NCBI GenBank assembly: GCA_951812925.1
Contig: OX638372.1
Coordinates: 4,650,001 to 4,714,000 of the forward strand
Length of the DNA: 64,000 nucleotides
Direction of reading: 5' to 3'
From: Calliopum simillimum
Lineage: Eukaryota > Arthropoda > Insecta > Diptera > Lauxaniidae
Positions 58,161-64,000 of the stretch are shown here, in pieces. Position numbers and translations under genes: made by a program. Every line of letters starts with the position of its first letter. The first letter of the stretch is position 1. The notes under the pieces are model-generated. The model had not been told where the DNA came from. It saw nothing but the letters and a program-made list of their open reading frames with translations, and ran no database searches.

Positions 58161-61100
58161 TATACATATGTCAAAAAAATGAGAATATAACAAAAATTTC
58201 AATTTAATTATGATATTTCTATTATCCTCAGACAATTTTAAATATTGTTTCAAACTCTGACTTTGAAAATTACATCTCCATTTTGCTATTTCCTTGGCTT
58301 GCTGTTGATTTGATTTCCAAATTTAAGATTTCCTGTGTAACCCATATTTTTATAAAATGCAATATTAATTGCATTTGCTTACCAACACAAAAAGAAAAGT
58401 TGTAACTCAATTTCGTAGAAACTATGATATATTTACACATATACAAACATATATTTGTAAGTCTCTATATATGCATACCCAATAAAAGCAAACAAAACAA
58501 CATTTCAAAAAGTCATTGCACAAAATGCAACAACTGGACGAATTAAAAACACCCTAATGAACATTTAAACTCTCTTCCACATGGTTAAGTATGTATGCAA
58601 TGCATGCATGTATGCATGCACGTGAGTGTATGTGTATTAAAATTTTCCCTCATATGAATGTCTGATCAACCTTGTCGAAAGTCAAGCCAAGTGCAGACAT
58701 TGTGTGGGAAATTTTGATAAAAAGTTGAGAAAAAAAAAGTTGAGGTTTCACTCACATGGGAAACTCACCTGAAATGCAACAGCACTGCATGACATCGATG
58801 CAGGTTGAAGAGGCTACGTTTGTTTTGTTGACAAAGTTGTAGGGAGTCAAAGTCAAAAAATTCAATTTGGGTGTAAGCTAATGAAACCTCTGGGCAAATT
58901 TGCAGATTTATCAGATTTAATGAAATTAAAATCATTTGGTCACATGAAAGTTTAAGGGAACTGAAAAGCAGAGCAGGAAGAAAATTTAAATAACAACTTA
59001 CTGAAGTGGCAGATTTGATAGTCAGCAGTGGCGGCAGTCTAGTACTGCTATAAGAAGTTTAACAGTGTGTCAAAAAAAAGTTTGTAAGATAATTTGAAAA
59101 GTTTGAAAAGAAATAATTTTGAAATGGCTATAACTTTTACAAATGTTATAATAAAGTTGCCATTTGATGGATAAAAACTTATTCTTCCAGAGGAATGCAC
59201 CATACTTTACATATTGCAACGAACTTTTTTACGCCAGTGCGATGCTCGCCGCATTGTCCAGACGATTTGTGGAAAATGAGAAAACTTGAAATTTAATTTT
59301 CAACGTTTAGATTTTATTTGCTTTCTTATCAAACTACAAAAATATTTGTTTGTTTGGGACTTTCTGGTACCTGCCTTTTCACACTTAGTTCTTCGGAATC
59401 TTATGTTCAGAACTTCCCTAGTTGAATCTTTAGGATAGATAATGCTAAAGTTTCCAGAATCTAAGTTGGACTGATCGGGAAAACCATCATGCAATTACAA
59501 CTAACGGTGGGGATCCACAGCGATTTATGAATATACAACTAAGTTAGCTCGACGTGCTCAAATTCTAGAACGTCTTACGGCTACAAATGAATACATGCAG
59601 TGTAAGAAAAAAACCCCTATCAGTAGCAGCCAACGTTGGGAAACCCACTGCGATTCGTTTGTTCAGATAAATAATACCTGTCCTCCAACTACTGCCCTAT
59701 ACAGCTTCTCTTGCTCCTTTCGAAAAACACTCTCTTAATTTAAAACTCAATCTTTTCACTATAATATTCACATACGCTGTACGAGCTGTAAAACTATGAT
59801 GCGATTCTGACAACGCTCAATGCAAGACTGTTCACTCCACTACTGCTGCGGCTGTATTTAACATACATCAGTTATACGTGCAGCTGCGGAATAACGGTAA
59901 ACTTGCCTATCTGTTTCTCTTCGAACGATCGTATGATGCTCTTGCTGTTGATATGTGGGATCTTATGTACCGTTTATATGGAGTGTTGTTATTATTGTTT
60001 TTAGCGTTGTTGTTGTTGTGTGGGTTGTGGCTGTTGATGGTTTGGGTTCTGTTGCTATTGAGGGAATCTACCGATGCAAGGGAGTTTTGCTGTTTTGCTA
60101 TTAGTGCTGGTGTTATGAAAATTTTTTGATCAGACTGAACAGTAGATAGTACATACAGACCCACATACAAAAAAAAAAAGGTTCGCTGCAAACCGCCCAT
60201 TTTGACAGCTTATCTTAAATGATTTTGAACGAAAAAAAAACTTTTTTTCGACTTCTCAATAAGTAGCTGTTTCGAATAGTCGTACACATCAGTTTTTATT
60301 ACATTAAGGTACCAAAGAAACGTCATATGACTAAAGCTCTTAAAAAATCATAAAATTCATCGCTACAAAGTATCCTCAAATCAATTCCTTTTTTAATCGA
60401 ATTATTAAAGATTGATGAGCATTAAAAATTCCCAAACCTTATTTTTCAAAAGCAGTTGAGTCGCTTGGACGCCAAATTCCCAATTGAGAGATGATTTTAT
60501 TCTTGATAGGGGCGTGACACACCTATTAACTATAAATTACCAGTCTGGAAAACAGTATTGGCCATGATTATCACTGTGACCAAGACCAAATTGTCTTGCA
60601 CTGCTTTTTTTAAAATTTAATTTAACCAACGTACCTATGTACATAGATAACTTCAAGGCCTGGAAACACTTCAACAGAGGATTTCGCGCGCTCATAGTAA
60701 AACTTATTGAACTTTAAGGCTTTTTGGCTTAACAATAAAGTAGTAAGTTGAATTGTATTTTCCAACAAAAACAACAACAACAACAACAACATAAAAATGA
60801 AAACTTTACAGCTGAAACTCTGAGTGAAACTCAATTTTCACATCAATTCGCTTTTGTTTGGCTGCTACTGCCGCGCTGCTGTAAACTTTTCGTATGCAAA
60901 AGTTTTGACGGACTGATTTTATTTTTCAATAAATCTCACTACTTTTCGTTTTTTCGCATTTTCACTTTTTTTATTTCAACTGGCAGTTTAAAGTGTTCTT
61001 TGCCACTACTACTGCTACCTACTACTATTATTATTTTCAGTTTTTTTTTTAGGAATCAGATTCCACACACACACACTACTAAAGCACAATTCAAACAAAC

Positions 61101-61959
61101 TGTGCAAATCCACAAAAATTTCGTTTTTTTTCTTGTACCCAAACAACGGGGAATTTAAATGAAAATCCACTTAAAATGTTTGATTTCCATTTTTTTCCCT
61201 TTAAAGTACTTGCTTTTCTCGTTGTTGTTGTTGCATTTTTTCCAACTGCCATTTACAAGCGCATCAAAAGTTTTATTTGCTGCTGCGTAACAGTTTTGTT
61301 CGTTCGCATTGAAAGCGAAAAAGTCAATAGAATCGGAGCTTGATGGAGGCAGAATTCGACAGACAGACCGAACAGACAAATGGTCGATGCTGCATGAAAG
61401 CTGCATTGGCAGTGGACATGGCGTTGCATGGCGCTGTGTATTTAAGTCAAGAAATCACTGCTGGAAAAGTTTTCAAATTTTAAGTTATTCATTGTTAAAT
61501 ATTGTTGAACATCATTATTATGATCTATTGAAATTCAATAATTTTCACCACAATCAGAATTAGAGGCTGAATTCAATGAATTCAATTTATGGCAGAAACT
61601 TGTAATCATCTTAAGGTTTTCATTTTACATTGCACTTTTTCACATTGAGTATTATTAGTTAAGTTTGAAGTTATATATGATTCAACCATTGATTGCACCT
61701 CTTTAAGATTCCCGCAGTTCTCCAGAATAAAAATAAATAATTATTGCATTGCATAAAAATTCTTTGTTTATTATATTATTTTTCGTTTTTGAAATAAAGT
61801 TATTTAAAAAAAAAACTCAATGCCTGTCTGCCAGAAGTCTGTCACGGTGTTCAAATTAGCTATCTTAATGGGATGACGTAGGGTATCCTTTTTTTTGCTA
61901 AAATCAATAGTCCTAAGTTTCTTGTGTAAAATGACTACTTTTTAAAATCGAACCCTTGG
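58161..61959. other. unassigned DNA, partly less A+T-rich
   Basis: ATGC/TGCA run at 58589-58624. GTT-rich tract at 59985-60030 and (CAA)n at 60766-60791. Frames at 59878-60200, 60748-61158 and 61155-61563 are low-complexity or overlap on both strands with no domain. 61250-61450 is GC-balanced and could be regulatory, but no signal is decisive. Fragments of CACGCC-type repeat appear near 60510. Confidence 0.45.
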
Positions 61960-63235
61960 TACTTCTTTATTTTTTGACAAAATAAGTTAATGGATAGTTT
62001 TCATAGATCTTCTAAGGAAAGTAAAATAAATAAGTAAATGAAACAAAAATTAAAAAGTCATTTTCAATATATATTTTGATCGATGTTGACTCTGAATCCG
62101 GTCTCAAAATTGCTGTATCTCTTATGGATTTCAAGATTTCCTAACTTAAAAAAGCTTAAAACACGGTATTTCGCTATATTTGAAGGTATGTAACTAAAAA
62201 ACGTGATAAAGTGATTAAAAGTTTCAGTTTTTTCTCTTCAAAACTTAACTTCAATTAAGTCGATATTTCTAGTAAAGATATAACTAGTAAGGGTACATAT
62301 AACCTTTGGACTGGCCAAACATTAAATACCCTACACTGCAGTATTTTAAAAAATTTTGCTGGTATGGGAGGTGCCACGCCATATTGTCCGAGTTTACCCA
62401 ATTTTTTTCTTAAAAAAGTTTTCAGTATAGCGTTTTGTAGCTTTTGCTTATATCACGCCCTCTTGTCTGAGATCGTCTAGTTTTAGCTCACATCATGCAT
62501 TTATAGTAACTAGAGTTCGCCTTGTGGCCGAAATTCGACCATGTAGATTTGACCATAAAATAAAGAAAAAAGTTTTGTTACCCTTCCTTGGTCGATAAAA
62601 CACAAAAAGCCTTTAATATTCTTCCTTAGGGTTTGGGATATCTACATCGGTGCAGCAGCTTAGTTGTAATATCGTGCTTTCCATTTAGAGGCGGGTAACT
62701 CCTACTAATGAGCAAACAGTTTTAGATATCTTTCTATTACTATACCAAATTTTATAAGAATTGTATGCAGTAGTTTCGCCGTGAGAGCGTTTTTTCCATT
62801 TAAGGGCGTGGCATCGCCTACTGAAAAACATAATGGCCATATTATCGTTCCTTAGTGCTAACACTAACTCCATACCAAATTTCGTAAAATCGGCTTAACC
62901 GTGAGAGCGTTTTTTCCATTTAGGGGCGTGGTACCGCCCACTTTAAAAAAAATATAGTCCTATACCCTAATCCTCCTCACATCCTTTCCAAAAAAAAAAA
63001 AAAAAGTCAAGCAAATCGGTTGCGATTTAGGTATAGAAACAGGGACTGAACCGGTTTCGTTAGCCTATTAATATATAGATAAGTATTTGAGTGAAATTTA
63101 GTCGAATTCTCTCAAAAAATAGTGTTTTAGGATATTTTGAAAGATGTTGTTTTGTTAACTTATTTTTTTACTTTCCTTAGAAGATCTATGAGAACCCATT
63201 TTGCCAAAAAAAAGTGCCAAGATTTTGATTAGAGC
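61960..63235. repeat. inverted repeats flanking an INE-1-like cluster
   Basis: CATAGATCTTCTAAGGAAAG followed by TAAAATAAATAAGT (about 62003-62036) is mirrored at about 63165-63196. The similarity extends outward through TTGG(T/C)AC, a T-rich run and (G/T)(A/G)CAAAAT (about 61950 and 63205-63230), some 90-110 bp in all. The flanked interior holds the INE-1-like material. Confidence 0.5.
62284..63140 (-). mobile_element. INE-1-like relic with expanded blocks
   Basis: Starts ACTAGTAAGGGTACATATAA, CCTTTGGACTGGCC, TAAATACCCTACACTGCAGT, the same terminus as at 5170. Then GGTGCCACGCC and GTTTTCAGTATAGCGTTTTG blocks follow. From 62520 to 63060 come the CGTGAGAGCGTTTTTTCCAT and GGGGCGTGG(T/C)ACCGCC blocks also seen, inverted, at 54795-55310. 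GTATTTGAGTGAAATTTAG resumes at 63083. The other terminus (TATACCC) is not present, so the copy is incomplete. Confidence 0.6.
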
Positions 63236-64000
63236 AAAACAATTTCGTGCGTCCACCATATGACCTCAAAAACCATATTTTCAAACTTTTAGGCTAGAAT
63301 ATCTCAAAAACCATACGCTATAGAGCATCAAAAACAACTATTTCGGTTTTGGTTTATTGTTTTTTTCAAATGTGCCGTTTTTCGGAATAGTTCTAAAAAC
63401 TATGAAATAGGTGGAATAAGGTGCCATAAACCGTTTCATTAGACATTTTTATGAAACTTCTTTTTGTTTGAAGATAGATATCAGAGTGACAAGTTTTTAT
63501 AAAAATAAGAGTTGAAACATTTCAAAAAATTTTAAGGATACAATTTTTTTTTTAGACTTTATTTTGAAACTTTTTTTAAAATTTTATTTCAAAAGTTTTT
63601 TATACTTTTATCAAAATGATTTGAGAGTTTAAAGTCTGACTTAACTTTATAAAACTATAGTCTAATATCTCGAAAACTGGAACAAAGCCAGGGTCCGTCC
63701 ATTAATGCCAGAAAAAAAGTTTCAGGTTCGACCTGCACAGAGTTCATCTTCTTAATATTTAATGATCTTAATCGATTTCTGTCATTACATTTTAGACTTG
63801 AATTATGATACTTCCTTAGCATTAATAACATTTTCATGTTCGAAATTTCACATGAACACTTTTCAATTTCGCAAAGGTTTGCTGTTTATCAAACTCCTCG
63901 TTTTTCAGTTGCCCCATATGTTAACAGAATTTCCCCTCAAAATCCACCAGGAGTAGTTCGGAGTAATTTTGGGAATTGGGTACCATTGATGTAAGTCAAA
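63236..64000. other. unassigned A+T-rich DNA
   Basis: No recognisable gene or element up to the window end. Confidence 0.5.

Noticed and set aside
60748..61158. 136-codon plus-strand frame starting with a Gln run
   Set aside because: The Gln run comes from a CAA microsatellite and the remainder is low-complexity.

Overview
The window looks like euchromatic, non-coding (intergenic or large-intron) DNA from a fly, most likely a cyclorrhaphan dipteran with a repeat-rich genome such as a tephritid or muscoid. The reasons are strong A+T richness with dense stop codons in all frames, CAG/CAA and ACAT microsatellites, INE-1/DINE-1-like elements, and relics of Tc1, mariner, pogo-like and hAT-like transposons plus a LINE. 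No intact host protein-coding gene, rRNA or functional tRNA gene could be supported. The longer open frames are low-complexity or lie inside palindromic repeats. Species-level assignment is not possible from sequence alone. Family names come from motifs recognised by eye, not from searches. || Layout: 0-5 kb is mostly single-copy A+T-rich DNA with a pair of direct repeats (1.4-2.0 kb) and a fossil tRNA-Lys(CTT) carrying an encoded 3' CCA. 5.2-8.3 kb holds an INE-1-like element, a decayed IS630-Tc1-mariner transposase and a 0.87 kb pogo-like element whose remaining coding part is a broken C4HC3 (PHD-like) zinc-finger tail. 8.3-22.7 kb is largely unassigned, with a GC-richer patch (10.4-10.7 kb) and small palindromic elements. 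22.685-26.534 kb is the most structured object: a Tc1-family element made of two transposase 3' halves joined head to head, ending in TA, with inverted/direct repeat (IR/DR) ends, and carrying two further nested transposons in its left arm. || 29.7-36 kb contains a tandem palindrome, another Tc1 fragment, a 132 bp hairpin MITE, a second INE-1-like element, a 226 bp MITE and a 1.1 kb foldback element with 4 bp target duplications. 40.4-41.2 kb has two GATTAC-rich palindromic MITEs. 42.3-43.4 kb and 49.4-49.6 kb hold mariner relics. 45.9-46.7 kb holds a LINE fragment abutting a 1.02 kb foldback element (46.734-47.755). 53.9-54.8 kb is a Tc1-like transposase relic interrupted by a 253 bp hAT-like MITE with a target duplication. 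56.677-58.160 kb is a 1.48 kb element with terminal repeats and internal 112, 108 and 49 bp tandem arrays. 62-63.2 kb has another INE-1-like cluster flanked by inverted repeats. || None of the genes seen is expected to work. The interest is in nested insertion history, palindromic elements sharing a core motif, and tandem arrays born inside transposons.
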